DNA of 64,000 bases from Kibdelosporangium philippinense (GCF_021390435.2 NZ_JAJVCN010000004.1:1716501-1780500), one strand, 5' to 3'; positions 40,470 through 49,868 are shown, counted from the stretch's first letter. Translations and numbers: made by a program. Notes: generated from the sequence alone by a model not told the origin.

Positions 40470-42220
40470 GCTGCGACGACGCTCGTATCCCGTCGGGCAC
40501 ACTCGGCGATTCTGTCGGAGACCACGGCGATAACCTGCCATGCTCGGTCCAGCAGGGTGATCAGGTCGTCCGCAGTCCAGTCGCTGCGGCTACGCAGCAG
40601 CCGGTACCCCATTTCGAGGTGCTCGGCGTCGGCTTCGTCGTGCAGCGTGAAGTACGGGTCTTCCGGGAACGCGCGGGTGCCCGCCTGGCTCAGCACAAGA
40701 CTACCTGCCTCTAGCGCGAGGTGAGCGAGGACTGCGCGCTGAACCCCCGGCAGGACAGCGAATTGGTCCACGAACCACGACGCGCCCGATTCGATCACGG
40801 GGTCCCAGACGAGCCGCTGGTCGTCCGCACGGCTGCGGGCCAGGATGGCGTCGTGACCAACTTCTTCCTGCTGATGCTCAAGTGCGAGGGTACGCAGCTG
40901 CGGGTCGGTCTCGAAGGTGACACGGGCGCTGATCATCCGCTGGAACGCGTTGGACCACGGCTGCAGGTAAGTGAGCACGGCCTTTTTGGTTTCGACGGTG
41001 GTGTTCTCATCAGCCAGTAGGCGAATCAGCTCCGACGACTCGTATTCCCGTTGCCGTTGCTCGTTGTAGCTGGCGATGCGCTCGATATCTTGCTGGCTCA
41101 CTGCCGGTTCCTTTCGATCACGCAGAACAAAATCACCATACGACGACGGAGGCACTGGGTGGTCATAGACCGGAAACCGGAAGTACGTGGTGATGTCACC
41201 CCGTCGTCCCGCGGCGCGGTAGCTGACCAACGTCAGTACGCGTTGACTGTCCTCCAATGGTTCCGGTGCGAGTGCGGTGACGAGCGCGCGGAACCGACCG
41301 GGATCTACGCCTTCATTGTGCATCAGTGCCGCCGTGCGGTCCACGGCTTGGCGGTCGTTGGAGGCCAAGTCTGCCATCCGGAGATAGCTCGTACACTCCG
41401 CTACTTGGTCTAGACCATAGCGGAACGCAAGGCAACTCAAAGCGGCTTCGCCCGCATTCGCGTCGCCTCCGGTCAGTGTTCGGCAGGCCGTCAGCGACCC
41501 TTGGGCGTCGTGACGCCTTGCCACCGAAGCGATCCGGTTCACTTCGTCGATGTCGGCGTCGTGGCTGCGGTAGTAGATCTTGACTCTGGCGTGCGCTTCG
41601 TCAGCTTGGTCAATGGCGAAGAACTCGATCTCGCGCCTGCCGCCGATACTTTCGATCCGCCTGCGGGCATCGTTCCATGCGGCGCCCATGCCTAGCCGGT
41701 TCATGGCTTCGTCCACAGCGGCATAACGTTGTGCGAGCGGCCATGTGTACAACCCGAAGTATGTTTTGTGGACCACTTGCATGGGCGGGCGCCATGCGAC
41801 CGAACGCCACAGTGGTGCACGCGACGGACGGCCGATGTGTCTGCCGAAGATCTCTCTGATTTGTGTGATCCTGGTTTCATCCTGCCACACAGGAGAAATC
41901 AGGGTGTGGTCGTCGTCGAGGCAGTCGAAGAGCAGTCGCACCTCCGGATGTCGTCCCGACCAGTTCACGGACAACTCGGCCGGGAATCCGTCATCCGCCA
42001 CATAGGACGGCTGCCTTGGCGCGGTCCCGATTCGTTCGGTTGCCCATGCCGGGAGCGCGTTTCGCAGCATCCGGGTGGTCCGGATGGACTGTTCGGCAGG
42101 GACATGCAGCGCACCACAGGCCGTAGCCCACAGCTGGCACAGGAAGTCAACGAACCGTCGACCTTGTGCGGGGTAGATTTTCCTTACATAACCAGGTAAC
42201 CGCAGCGATCGGCTGGCCAC
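40466..42220 (-). CDS. fusion of a DMATS-type aromatic prenyltransferase and a haem-oxygenase-like di-iron domain
   Basis: A 584-residue protein with two domains. Residues about 15-360 match bacterial indole/tryptophan dimethylallyltransferases: PSYVADDGFPAELSVNW (72-87), HKTYFGLYTWPLAQRYAAVD (151-170), ARVKIYYRSH (211-220) and GDITTYFRFPVY (341-352), the alternating strand pattern of the ABBA barrel. Residues about 385-575 are helical with metal-ligand candidates EHQQEEVGHD (Glu448/His449…His456), LALEAG (Glu504) and HDEADAEH (527-534), as in haem-oxygenase-like iron redox enzymes. The likely overall role is prenyl transfer to an aromatic or indole substrate plus an iron-dependent oxidation. 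The GTG start has no ribosome-binding site. I know of no described enzyme with this fusion. Confidence 0.75.
   Translation of the reverse strand: MASRSLRLPGYVRKIYPAQGRRFVDFLCQLWATACGALHVPAEQSIRTTRMLRNALPAWATERIGTAPRQPSYVADDGFPAELSVNWSGRHPEVRLLFDCLDDDHTLISPVWQDETRITQIREIFGRHIGRPSRAPLWRSVAWRPPMQVVHKTYFGLYTWPLAQRYAAVDEAMNRLGMGAAWNDARRRIESIGGRREIEFFAIDQADEAHARVKIYYRSHDADIDEVNRIASVARRHDAQGSLTACRTLTGGDANAGEAALSCLAFRYGLDQVAECTSYLRMADLASNDRQAVDRTAALMHNEGVDPGRFRALVTALAPEPLEDSQRVLTLVSYRAAGRRGDITTYFRFPVYDHPVPPSSYGDFVLRDRKEPAVSQQDIERIASYNEQRQREYESSELIRLLADENTTVETKKAVLTYLQPWSNAFQRMISARVTFETDPQLRTLALEHQQEEVGHDAILARSRADDQRLVWDPVIESGASWFVDQFAVLPGVQRAVLAHLALEAGSLVLSQAGTRAFPEDPYFTLHDEADAEHLEMGYRLLRSRSDWTADDLITLLDRAWQVIAVVSDRIAECARRDTSVVAA
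41406..41417. promoter_or_regulatory. perfect DasR-type (dre) core inside the prenyltransferase gene
   Basis: TGGTCTAGACCA is the perfect 12-bp palindromic core of the operator bound by the N-acetylglucosamine-responsive regulator DasR. It lies within the coding region (codons about 268-273) and contains the rare CTAG. Intragenic binding may be fortuitous. Confidence 0.35.
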
Positions 42221-42321
42221 CAGCGGAGGTTATCAGCGGGGTAGGTGTGCAACGATCAAGCTTTACCCGAGTGGTCCAACCAATTGGGCCATCCGGGGTT
42301 CGCCTTGTCCGCAACGAACAC

Positions 42322-42843
42322 TCAGAGTTCGTAGGTCATCTCGACGCCTTCGAGCTGCACACCGTCCGGCATCCGAACCATCGTCTTGCGTGTTTCTTCG
42401 AAGCCGTAGGAACGGTAGAGCGGAACCCCTGGCAGCGTTGCCATCAGCGACAACGAGCGAAACCCTTCGGTGCGAGCGGCTTGCACGCAACCGTCGAGAA
42501 TCTGCTTGGCCAGTCCTCGGCGAGTCCAGTCGGCACGAACGAACATCGCTCGCACTCGTGCGGGTTCTGTTGCGGGATCGAGCATCCGGCCGTCGTCTTC
42601 TTGCGCACCCGATCCGGTGTAGAGCTTGTTGCGTTTGCTCCAACCACCACACGCGACTATCTCTTTGTGAACTTCGTGAACGAAGTACGTGCCATCATTG
42701 ACAAGTGTGACGTCCGGCTCAGTTAGATAGATTGCCGCACTGGCAGCCTGTTCCGTGGTGTAGAAGCGCGGGAACAACTCGGTTCCCGAGACACGCATCA
42801 GGGTTTCGATCTGTGAAATATCGGTGATGGTGGCAAGGCGCAT
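42322..42843 (-). CDS. GNAT-family N-acetyltransferase
   Basis: A 173-residue acetyl-CoA-dependent transferase. The acetyl-CoA loop is RADWTRRGLAKQILDGC (R-x-x-x-G-x-A/G form), preceded by the strand RVRAMFVRADW. The C-terminal motif ends LPGVPLYRSYGFEETRKT. It begins 3 nt after the stop of the FAD oxidase gene and lies 101 bp upstream of the prenyltransferase fusion. The substrate is unknown; modification of the same small molecule is inferred from context. Confidence 0.88.
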   Translation of the reverse strand: MRLATITDISQIETLMRVSGTELFPRFYTTEQAASAAIYLTEPDVTLVNDGTYFVHEVHKEIVACGGWSKRNKLYTGSGAQEDDGRMLDPATEPARVRAMFVRADWTRRGLAKQILDGCVQAARTEGFRSLSLMATLPGVPLYRSYGFEETRKTMVRMPDGVQLEGVEMTYEL

Positions 42844-42846
42844 GGT

Positions 42847-44250
42847 CTAAAGGATCCCAGGACCGGGTGTCAGGATGTGGTCAGGGTCATACATTCGTTT
42901 GGCGCGCTGGACTTCGGGCCACTGCTCGCCATAATGTGCGACCCAGTCCCGTTGACTGAAGTCTATTGAGCCGATCGGGTACCGGACTCCGCCGAGACTG
43001 CGTGCCTTGTCGAACAAATGGTTGTTGCGGGCCAGCATCTCTTTGGCGAAAGCCGGATTCGGGCCGGGTCGCTCGGACGCGGTGAGAATGTCGAAAAGGA
43101 AAACCCAATCGTCGTCGGGAACCCGCATCATCGGCCGGGTCAGCTTGGCCCGCTGGACAGGAAACAGCAGAACCCAGCCGCCCGCGCCGACATCACGTGG
43201 AGTGAGCGCGGGGACGACCTCGTTGACGTAACGCTCCACTGTGGAGGATGGCAGCCAGACGTCGAACCACGGCTTGACGAGTTCGTTCCACGAGATGCTC
43301 TGGCGCAGGCCTTCGACCTGAGTGTCGACGCGTTCGACGTATGTCAGGTGGTCGAGGTCGACGGCTTGGAAGACGGTCCCGCTGATCCCGCGCAGCAGTT
43401 CGGCGTCGTTGGGCGGGTTCACGGGATCGAAGGTGGCTGCGGCGAAGATGTGTGGCACGCCGCCGAGCCATTGCCCGAAGATGTCACCTATCTCGTTACG
43501 TGCCAACAGAGTTCGCAGATCCTTGAAGAACGTCTGCTGGTCGGCGTACGACAGGATGTACGAGCGGGCCATCGGTAACGCGGGCACCAAGTCCACAATG
43601 GCCCTCGTGATCACGCCAAACTGACCGACACCGGCGAGAACCGCTTCGAACAGTCTTCGGTTTTGCTTGTGCGAGCACCGGACTGCGCGACCTTCTCCCG
43701 TGACTACTTCGAGTTCTCTGACCCGGTCGACGATCAGACCTTCCCGGTTGGTCGACGACACGCCACCCATCGACAGCACGCCACCGATGGAAAGTCCAAT
43801 GTAGCCAGTCAAAACCGGTGGCGTCAGCTGCTTCTGGTAGGCGGCCCTGGTCAGATCAAGCCAAGTCGCGCCCGCGTCGATGTCCGCGTAGTCAGGGCCG
43901 ATCGCGTGAATCCTGTTGAGGGTCCGGCTGTCGATGAGCAGACCGGCGACCAAACCCTGGCCGTGCGTGGAATGCCCACGGCCTCGGGTGGCGACCTTGA
44001 TCCGGTGCTTACGGCAGAACAGAATCATCTTCTCGATGTCACTGACCGACTTGGGCCGCAGCACTGCCAACGGTTTGCGGACTACGTATTGCCCGTTGTC
44101 GGTGGACACGTCGTCGAAGACGAGTTCACCGTCCAGGTGCGGTACACGTTCGAATGGGCCTTCCGCGGCCCAAACCCGTCCGACCGGGTCGAACCCTGCG
44201 ACAAGAACACCAAGACCCAAGCCAGTCAACAGGTTCCGTCGAGTCAGCAT
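42847..44250 (-). CDS. Tat-exported FAD oxidase of the cytokinin-dehydrogenase-like group
   Basis: A 467-residue precursor with a Tat signal (LTRRNLLTGLGLGVLVAG). Its FAD-binding type 4 domain carries TRGRGHSTHGQGLVAG, whose GHS histidine is the covalent flavin site in cytokinin dehydrogenases. LSIGGVLSMGGVSSTNREGLIVD and a C-terminal substrate domain end in YDPDHILTPGPGI. Cytokinin dehydrogenases oxidise an isoprenoid side chain on an aromatic amine. That is suggestive beside a prenyltransferase, but the substrate is not proven. It starts 11 bp after the HD-hydrolase stop. Confidence 0.82.
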   Translation of the reverse strand: MLTRRNLLTGLGLGVLVAGFDPVGRVWAAEGPFERVPHLDGELVFDDVSTDNGQYVVRKPLAVLRPKSVSDIEKMILFCRKHRIKVATRGRGHSTHGQGLVAGLLIDSRTLNRIHAIGPDYADIDAGATWLDLTRAAYQKQLTPPVLTGYIGLSIGGVLSMGGVSSTNREGLIVDRVRELEVVTGEGRAVRCSHKQNRRLFEAVLAGVGQFGVITRAIVDLVPALPMARSYILSYADQQTFFKDLRTLLARNEIGDIFGQWLGGVPHIFAAATFDPVNPPNDAELLRGISGTVFQAVDLDHLTYVERVDTQVEGLRQSISWNELVKPWFDVWLPSSTVERYVNEVVPALTPRDVGAGGWVLLFPVQRAKLTRPMMRVPDDDWVFLFDILTASERPGPNPAFAKEMLARNNHLFDKARSLGGVRYPIGSIDFSQRDWVAHYGEQWPEVQRAKRMYDPDHILTPGPGIL

Positions 44251-44261
44251 ATCGCCGGATG

Positions 44262-44900
44262 TTACTCGGGCCAGGCGTTGTCCTGAATGACCGAGACGAA
44301 ATCGGCACGACGAAAGTTCGCCTCGAAATGCGCGATGACGTCGTCGTTCATCGTCCCGAAAGTGCTGTCCGGGCGGTCTTTCATGCCTTCATAGAAGGCC
44401 TTGATGATGCCCTTCTTGAAGTCCGGCCGCGGATGTGCGGCGGTGACGGCCTTGACCTCGTCCTCGGTGACCTGGTCGAGGTCGAACCCCAGCACATCGG
44501 TCTCCACACCGAGAGTGACCACGGCGATCTCGGGCGCGAGATACATGGGCAGCTCTGGCGTTGTGTGCAGCGCGATGGCGTACCAGACCTGGCGTGCGTC
44601 GTACTCGCTGTAACCGTGCTCGAGCAGGAACGCGAGCGCGAGCTCGGCACCGTCGACCTCGAAGCGGCGGTTTCTCGTGCGGTACTTCTCGGTCAGCCCG
44701 AGATCGTGGAACATCGCGCCGACGTACGCGGCCTCGGGGTCGACCTCGAGGCCACGGTAGCGGGCCTTGAGCGAGCCCCAGAGATAGACCCGGCGGGAGT
44801 GGTCGTAGAGCAGGTCGTCGGCGGCTTCCCTGACGAGGTCGGTTGCCGCCTTGGCGATGGGGGTGTCCGGGATTTCGATCCCGGCGATGATCTCGGTCAT
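44262..44900 (-). CDS. HD-domain hydrolase, cyanamide-hydratase-like
   Basis: A 212-residue all-helical metal hydrolase. HD-domain elements are LYDHSRRVYLWG, GAMFHDLGLTEKY (the HD pair) and AIALHTTPEL. The overall pattern fits the cyanamide hydratase/DDI2-like subgroup, which hydrates cyanamide or cyano compounds, but the reaction is not established. It is the first gene of the five-gene operon ending with the nucleotidyltransferase. It is divergent from a DJ-1/AraC regulator, a pairing that often accompanies isonitrile or cyanamide hydratases. Confidence 0.78.
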   Translation of the reverse strand: MTEIIAGIEIPDTPIAKAATDLVREAADDLLYDHSRRVYLWGSLKARYRGLEVDPEAAYVGAMFHDLGLTEKYRTRNRRFEVDGAELALAFLLEHGYSEYDARQVWYAIALHTTPELPMYLAPEIAVVTLGVETDVLGFDLDQVTEDEVKAVTAAHPRPDFKKGIIKAFYEGMKDRPDSTFGTMNDDVIAHFEANFRRADFVSVIQDNAWPE

Positions 44901-44981
44901 GACATGAGCTTGCCGCTGCTCAGGCAGCGCGCCCATGCGCTGGCAGACATACTTCGCAGTGATCCGGACATGGGAGTGCAG

Positions 44982-45929
44982 ATGCGTGTGGGTGTCGTCG
45001 TCTTCGACGGTGTCAAGCTGCTGGACGTCGCCGGGCCGACGGAGGTCCTCGCCGAGGCCAACCGAATCGGCCGGACCGACTACTCGCTGGTCACGCTGGC
45101 GGTCGGCACGAACGCCGTGACCTCGTCGACCGGCATGGCGATCAAGGTCGACGGTGACCTGCGGGACGCCGAGGTGGACACGCTGCTGGTGGCTGGCGGT
45201 GACCGGCTTGTCGGCAGGCCGATCGAGCCTGCCCTTGTCGATGCGGTCCGGGACGCGGTGCAAGGCACGCCCCGGGTGTGCTCGATTTGCACGGGTGCTT
45301 TCGTCCTGGCCGCCGCCGGAGTGCTCGATGGCCGTCGCGCGACCACGCACTGGCAGCACGCGCGCCTGTTGGCGAAGAGCTATCCGGAGGTGGTCGTCGA
45401 GCCGGATTCGATCTGGGTGCAGGACGGATCCGTGTTCACCTCGGCCGGGGTGTCGGCCGGGATCGACCTAGCGCTTGCTCTCGTGGAGATGGACGCGGGT
45501 GGCGAAGTAGCCAGGACCGTGGCCCAGTCACTCGTGGTGTTCCTGCAAAGACCAGGCGGGCAGTCGCAGTTCTCGCCATCGACTTCGCGGCCGCGCCCGA
45601 AGTCGTCCCTGCTGCGCGAGGTGATGGACGCCGTTGTCGCGGATCCAGGCCAAGACCACTCCACAACGCGGATGGCTTCGTTCGCTTCCGTCAGCCCTCG
45701 GCACCTGACCCGCTTGTTTCACGCCGAGTTGGGGGTCACGCCCGCGAGGTATGTCGAAGAAGTGCGGATTGACGCGGGGAAACGGGCACTTGAACAGGGG
45801 ATGACGGTTTCGGATGCGGCGCGGGAAGCCGGATTCGGGACCTCGGAATCCATGCGGCGTGCCTTTGTTCTGCGCGTGGGAGTTTCGCCACGCAGCTACC
45901 AGCAACGGTTCCGTTCCACGCTAAGATGA
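44982..45929 (+). CDS. GlxA-type transcription regulator (DJ-1/PfpI + AraC)
   Basis: A 315-residue regulator. The N-terminal DJ-1/PfpI domain (VGVVVFDGVKLLDVAGPTEVL) keeps the nucleophile-elbow cysteine in VCSICTGAFVLAAAG. The C-terminal AraC domain has two helix-turn-helix motifs (MASFASVSPRHLTRLFHAELGVTPARYV and TVSDAAREAGFGTSESMRRAF). GGGAG lies 5 nt before the ATG. It probably controls the divergent HD-hydrolase/prenyltransferase operon across an 81-bp gap. Confidence 0.9.
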   Translation: MRVGVVVFDGVKLLDVAGPTEVLAEANRIGRTDYSLVTLAVGTNAVTSSTGMAIKVDGDLRDAEVDTLLVAGGDRLVGRPIEPALVDAVRDAVQGTPRVCSICTGAFVLAAAGVLDGRRATTHWQHARLLAKSYPEVVVEPDSIWVQDGSVFTSAGVSAGIDLALALVEMDAGGEVARTVAQSLVVFLQRPGGQSQFSPSTSRPRPKSSLLREVMDAVVADPGQDHSTTRMASFASVSPRHLTRLFHAELGVTPARYVEEVRIDAGKRALEQGMTVSDAAREAGFGTSESMRRAFVLRVGVSPRSYQQRFRSTLR

Positions 45930-45961
45930 CCTTGTTCTGGGGGGCAAGGGGAACATCAATC

Positions 45962-48900
45962 GTGTATCGAAGACTTCTCGTCCTCGCATGCGCTCTGCTG
46001 ATCTCGATTCCGGCTCCAGCTGTGGCAAGCGGAGTCACGCAGTCGTCCGCCCTCGTCGGCGTGCAGCAGGTGCTTTACCGAGGCGGCACGAACGGCTATG
46101 GATGCTTCCGAATCCCTGTCCTGTCAAGGACTTCGGCGGGCACGCTGCTGGCATTCGCCGAGGCTCGCAAGTCGCCGTCGTGCGCTGATCGCGGTGACAT
46201 CGATCTGGTGGTCCGGCGGTCCACAAACGACGGTCGGACGTGGGGACCGATCCGAGTGGTCACGTCGGGTTCGCCGACGGATCCGGACGCCCCGTTCACC
46301 CGGGGCAACGCGGTGCCGGTGGTGGACAGGGAAACCGGCAAGATCAACCTGATCACAACGTCCAATGAGGCCACACCGACCGGCAAACGGGTGCCGTGGA
46401 TCCAGCAGAGCTCGGACGACGGTCTCACGTGGACCGCGCCGCGACCGTTGGGTGCTTCCTTCGACGGGACAAACAACGGATGGTTCGCTACGGGGCCTGC
46501 CCACGGCATCCAGTTGACAAAAGACGGGCCTTACAAGGGGCGTCTCATCGTTGGCGCACACCAGAAACCGAACTCCACGACCGTGCTGGCAGGTGTGCTG
46601 TACAGCGATGACCATGGTGAGACCTGGAATGCCAGCCAGGTTCCCAATTCCTTTGTGGCCGGTCAGCTCAGCCCCGGCGAGATCGCGGTCGCTGAACTGC
46701 CCAATGGCAACCTTTACGCGGCCGCGCGCAACGAGGTTGACGACGCACCTCACCGTGCCAAGGCAGTCAGTACAGATGGCGGCACCACGATGCCCGCGTT
46801 CAGCACGGTTCCATCGCTGGCATCACCGAACGTGCAAGGCTCGGTTCTGCCGTTGCAGCAGACTTATCGCACGACCCCGGGCGATGTGCTGATCTTTTCC
46901 GGGCCTTCGGATCCGAACAACCGGGAAGAGCTGAAGATCCGCTATTCCACCGACGGTGGCACGACGTGGGCGGGCGCGTCGAACGGTCTGGTGACCAACG
47001 AACGTTCGGGGTACTCGGACCTCGCCGAGCTCACTGGCGGCGAGATCGGCGTCGTCTACGAAGGTGGTGTCACGTTCTCCGCCGACGAGATCCGCTTCAC
47101 CCGGTTCACTCCCACCCAACTGGGACTGCCAGGTACGACTCGGGGCACGCCGTCGCCGCAGCCCTCGGTGCCTGCCGGACTCACGACGCCGGACAGCACG
47201 GCCGAGGCCAACGATGCCTACCTGCGCGGGAACGCGACCTTGAACGACGGGCTCCTGCTCGACGGAACCGGGGACTACGCGGACATCCCGTACACGCGGA
47301 CCCTCGATCCGGGTGCTGACGACTTCACCATCAGCACCCGGTTCCGCTATTCCGCCACTGAAACCAGTGCTGACCAGGTGCTTTTCTGGGGCTACGGCAC
47401 CGGATCGGCCATCCCGCAGGTCTGGCTCAGGGTGCGACCAGGCAGCGACGAGGTTGCTGCTTGGGTGCAGGGCCAAGGCGGTCACGCGTATTTGACGATG
47501 AACGCGGTCCGTGCGTTTGGGGACGGCATGTGGCACCAACTGACCCTCACCAGGACCGGTTCCAGGGTCGATCTCACGATTGACGACGTCACGGCGACTG
47601 GAACCGGAGTTGTAGGCCCGGTTTCGACGGGTGTGACCGGCCTTCGCCTTGGTGCGAAACAGGATGCGACCGCCAGCGACGCGTTTGCCGGTCGACTCGG
47701 GAACTTCAGCTTGGTGCGTAACGGCGTTCCCCGGGTGAACCTGGCGTTCAAGACTGTCGATGGGGCCTCGGTGCCTGCGCGGGCTGTCGCACCGGTCACG
47801 GATGACGTGTCCGGGCATTGCGCGACCGGACGCTTGCTTGGTGGCAAGCAGACGCCGGTTCCTGGCCGTGCCACCAACACTGTGGCGTTGCCGGTCAACA
47901 GCGCGCATCCCGGGGTGGAAACCCCGTTCTCGCCGACGCTCGACCTTGGCGCTGGCGATTTCACCTTCGCCGTGTGGTTCAAGTACTCCGGTTCAGCTGA
48001 ACAAGCGATTGTTTGGGCATACGGAACGACCTCGGGCAAGCGCTCGCTTTGGGTTCGGGCGCAGCCGGAGCACGATCAGCTGTTCGCCTGGGTGGAGACC
48101 GGCACGGACCGGGTCTCGCTCCACTTGGCGGACAACTCGAACCAGGTGGCATTCGGCGGTGACCGGTGGCACCTGCTTGCGTTGACGAGGTCGGGGGAGC
48201 GGGTGGAACTCAGTGTCGACGGCGGTGAGCCCGCGGTCGCCACTGGACTCACTGGGTCGGTCAGTGCCGATCAGGCCGACGCCATCAAGGGCCTGCGGCT
48301 AGGGTCCAAGATGGACGGATCAAACGTCATGCAGGGCGCGGTGGACGACTTCCGGCTCTATCACCGGGCGTTGACCAGTGCGGAGCTGGCGCAGGCCGCA
48401 ACCGGGCGGTTCCCAGCCGATCTTGCCAACCTGTGGTGGACGTTCGAGAACCAGAACACCCAGGCACACGATGTCGTCCAGCCGATCACCGGCCCACAGA
48501 CCTCGGACGCATCCGTCCATTGTGCACACGCGGCAGTGTCGGGAACCCCGGCGGTCGTCACAGGGAAGATCGGAAACGCTGTGCGGTTCGACGGTGCCGA
48601 TGACGCGGTGTACATGCCGTACAAGCCAAGTATCGCTTTGGGGGACAAGGACTTCAAGGTATCGACCTGGCTGCGCTACGCCGGAAGCGGCGACCAGGTG
48701 GTCTTCTGGGCGTACGGCATGGGTGCGACCGAACGCGGCCTGTGGATGCGCGGCCAACCCACCCAGAACCGTCTGTTGGTGTACATGCAGACGGACACTG
48801 GCGCGTTCCAAGCCGCGACGCAGAGCGCGTTCAACGACGACGATTGGCATTTCGTTGAGGTCGAACGGAAAGCCGGAACGCTCACTGTGAGCGTGGACGG

Positions 48901-49084
48901 CATACAATCAGGCAGCGTGACTGTCAGCGGTTCTGTCACGTACGGCGACACGTTCGCGGTGGACGGGTTCCGGTTGGGCGCCAAACCGGACGGCACCAAC
49001 CGTCTCATCGGGACACTGGACGAGTTCCAGATCCACCGTGGCGCGGCGTTGGCGGCACATCTGCCACTCAACGCCGCGTCATAG
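45962..49084 (+). CDS. secreted exo-alpha-sialidase with three LamG-like domains
   Basis: A precursor of about 1040 residues with a signal peptide (VYRRLLVLACALLISIPAPAVA). Its six-bladed sialidase domain carries the RIP motif in CFRIPVLS and four Asp-boxes (STNDGRTW, SSDDGLTW, SDDHGETW, STDGGTTW). Three concanavalin/LamG-like domains follow, at roughly 430-610, 640-820 and 855-1040, each with the SxxDFTxxxWFRY pattern. It should release terminal sialic acids outside the cell, with LamG modules binding the glycan. GTG 45962 follows AAGGGGA at a 9-nt spacing. The ATG at 45926 overlaps the regulator's stop and would add 12 residues before the signal peptide. It ends 4 bp from the convergent SGNH gene. 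Confidence 0.85.
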   Translation: MYRRLLVLACALLISIPAPAVASGVTQSSALVGVQQVLYRGGTNGYGCFRIPVLSRTSAGTLLAFAEARKSPSCADRGDIDLVVRRSTNDGRTWGPIRVVTSGSPTDPDAPFTRGNAVPVVDRETGKINLITTSNEATPTGKRVPWIQQSSDDGLTWTAPRPLGASFDGTNNGWFATGPAHGIQLTKDGPYKGRLIVGAHQKPNSTTVLAGVLYSDDHGETWNASQVPNSFVAGQLSPGEIAVAELPNGNLYAAARNEVDDAPHRAKAVSTDGGTTMPAFSTVPSLASPNVQGSVLPLQQTYRTTPGDVLIFSGPSDPNNREELKIRYSTDGGTTWAGASNGLVTNERSGYSDLAELTGGEIGVVYEGGVTFSADEIRFTRFTPTQLGLPGTTRGTPSPQPSVPAGLTTPDSTAEANDAYLRGNATLNDGLLLDGTGDYADIPYTRTLDPGADDFTISTRFRYSATETSADQVLFWGYGTGSAIPQVWLRVRPGSDEVAAWVQGQGGHAYLTMNAVRAFGDGMWHQLTLTRTGSRVDLTIDDVTATGTGVVGPVSTGVTGLRLGAKQDATASDAFAGRLGNFSLVRNGVPRVNLAFKTVDGASVPARAVAPVTDDVSGHCATGRLLGGKQTPVPGRATNTVALPVNSAHPGVETPFSPTLDLGAGDFTFAVWFKYSGSAEQAIVWAYGTTSGKRSLWVRAQPEHDQLFAWVETGTDRVSLHLADNSNQVAFGGDRWHLLALTRSGERVELSVDGGEPAVATGLTGSVSADQADAIKGLRLGSKMDGSNVMQGAVDDFRLYHRALTSAELAQAATGRFPADLANLWWTFENQNTQAHDVVQPITGPQTSDASVHCAHAAVSGTPAVVTGKIGNAVRFDGADDAVYMPYKPSIALGDKDFKVSTWLRYAGSGDQVVFWAYGMGATERGLWMRGQPTQNRLLVYMQTDTGAFQAATQSAFNDDDWHFVEVERKAGTLTVSVDGIQSGSVTVSGSVTYGDTFAVDGFRLGAKPDGTNRLIGTLDEFQIHRGAALAAHLPLNAAS

Positions 49085-49088
49085 ACAG

Positions 49089-49868
49089 CTACATTCTCGC
49101 GGTGACGAGCGGGGTGTAACCAGCGGACTGGCCTGTCCGATTTGGATGGTAGGACTCCGAGATCGGATCGGATAGTCCATTGATCCACTCGGTGTCGTCG
49201 CACACGGCGTGACCCGTGAACGCCGAACGCGGGTCCACGAAGGTGAAACCGTGTGCGGCGGCCCGTGCCGAGATCACTCCGGCGAGCAGGTCCGCGCTCT
49301 TGTTGAGCTCGGCCTGCTCGCCCGGGCTGATCCTGGCGAGCAGGTTGCATTCCTCGCCGTTGAAGATCCGCGGATAGCCGACCACGATCACCCGAGCACT
49401 CGAAGCGCGGCTGCGAATGGCGTTGTACAACGCGTCGAGCCTGCCAGGGATCGTGTTGCGGATGGTGTTGTTGGCGTTGTTGATCTCCGTGGTGCACGTG
49501 GTCGGCCATGGCTTGGCGCACTGGGTGATCACGGAACTGAACCCGGCGTCGTTCCCGCCCGCTGACACCGTTACGTATGTGGTGCTCGCGTTGAGACTGC
49601 CGAGTTGGTTGTTCTGAACGTCCGCGATCCGCGCGCCGGAGCACGCGGTGAACGTCAGCGTCGCCCCTTTTTGTTGCGCGGCGAGCACTGGATACGCGTA
49701 GGGGGAGCGTTGGCAGGAACCGCTGTCGGAGTAGTAACTACGTGACCCGGTTCCGGATGAGTACGAGTCGCCGAGGGCGCTGTACGTACCGGCGGCGGCC
49801 TGCACGGTGTGCACACCGACCAGGCTCAACCCGAGAACAAGCACGGAAAGCAAGGACAATCGGCGCAT
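49089..49868 (-). CDS. secreted SGNH/GDSL hydrolase
   Basis: A 259-residue precursor with a signal peptide (RRLSLLSVLVLGLSLVGVHTVQA). Block I is YSALGDSYSSGTGS (catalytic Ser), followed by the oxyanion glycine, block III SAGGNDAGF, and a C-terminal Asp/His pair in SDPISESYHPNRTGQ. The pattern matches Streptomyces-type extracellular lipases/esterases of the SGNH class. GGAAGGG is 5 nt before the ATG. Confidence 0.9.
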   Translation of the reverse strand: MRRLSLLSVLVLGLSLVGVHTVQAAAGTYSALGDSYSSGTGSRSYYSDSGSCQRSPYAYPVLAAQQKGATLTFTACSGARIADVQNNQLGSLNASTTYVTVSAGGNDAGFSSVITQCAKPWPTTCTTEINNANNTIRNTIPGRLDALYNAIRSRASSARVIVVGYPRIFNGEECNLLARISPGEQAELNKSADLLAGVISARAAAHGFTFVDPRSAFTGHAVCDDTEWINGLSDPISESYHPNRTGQSAGYTPLVTARM

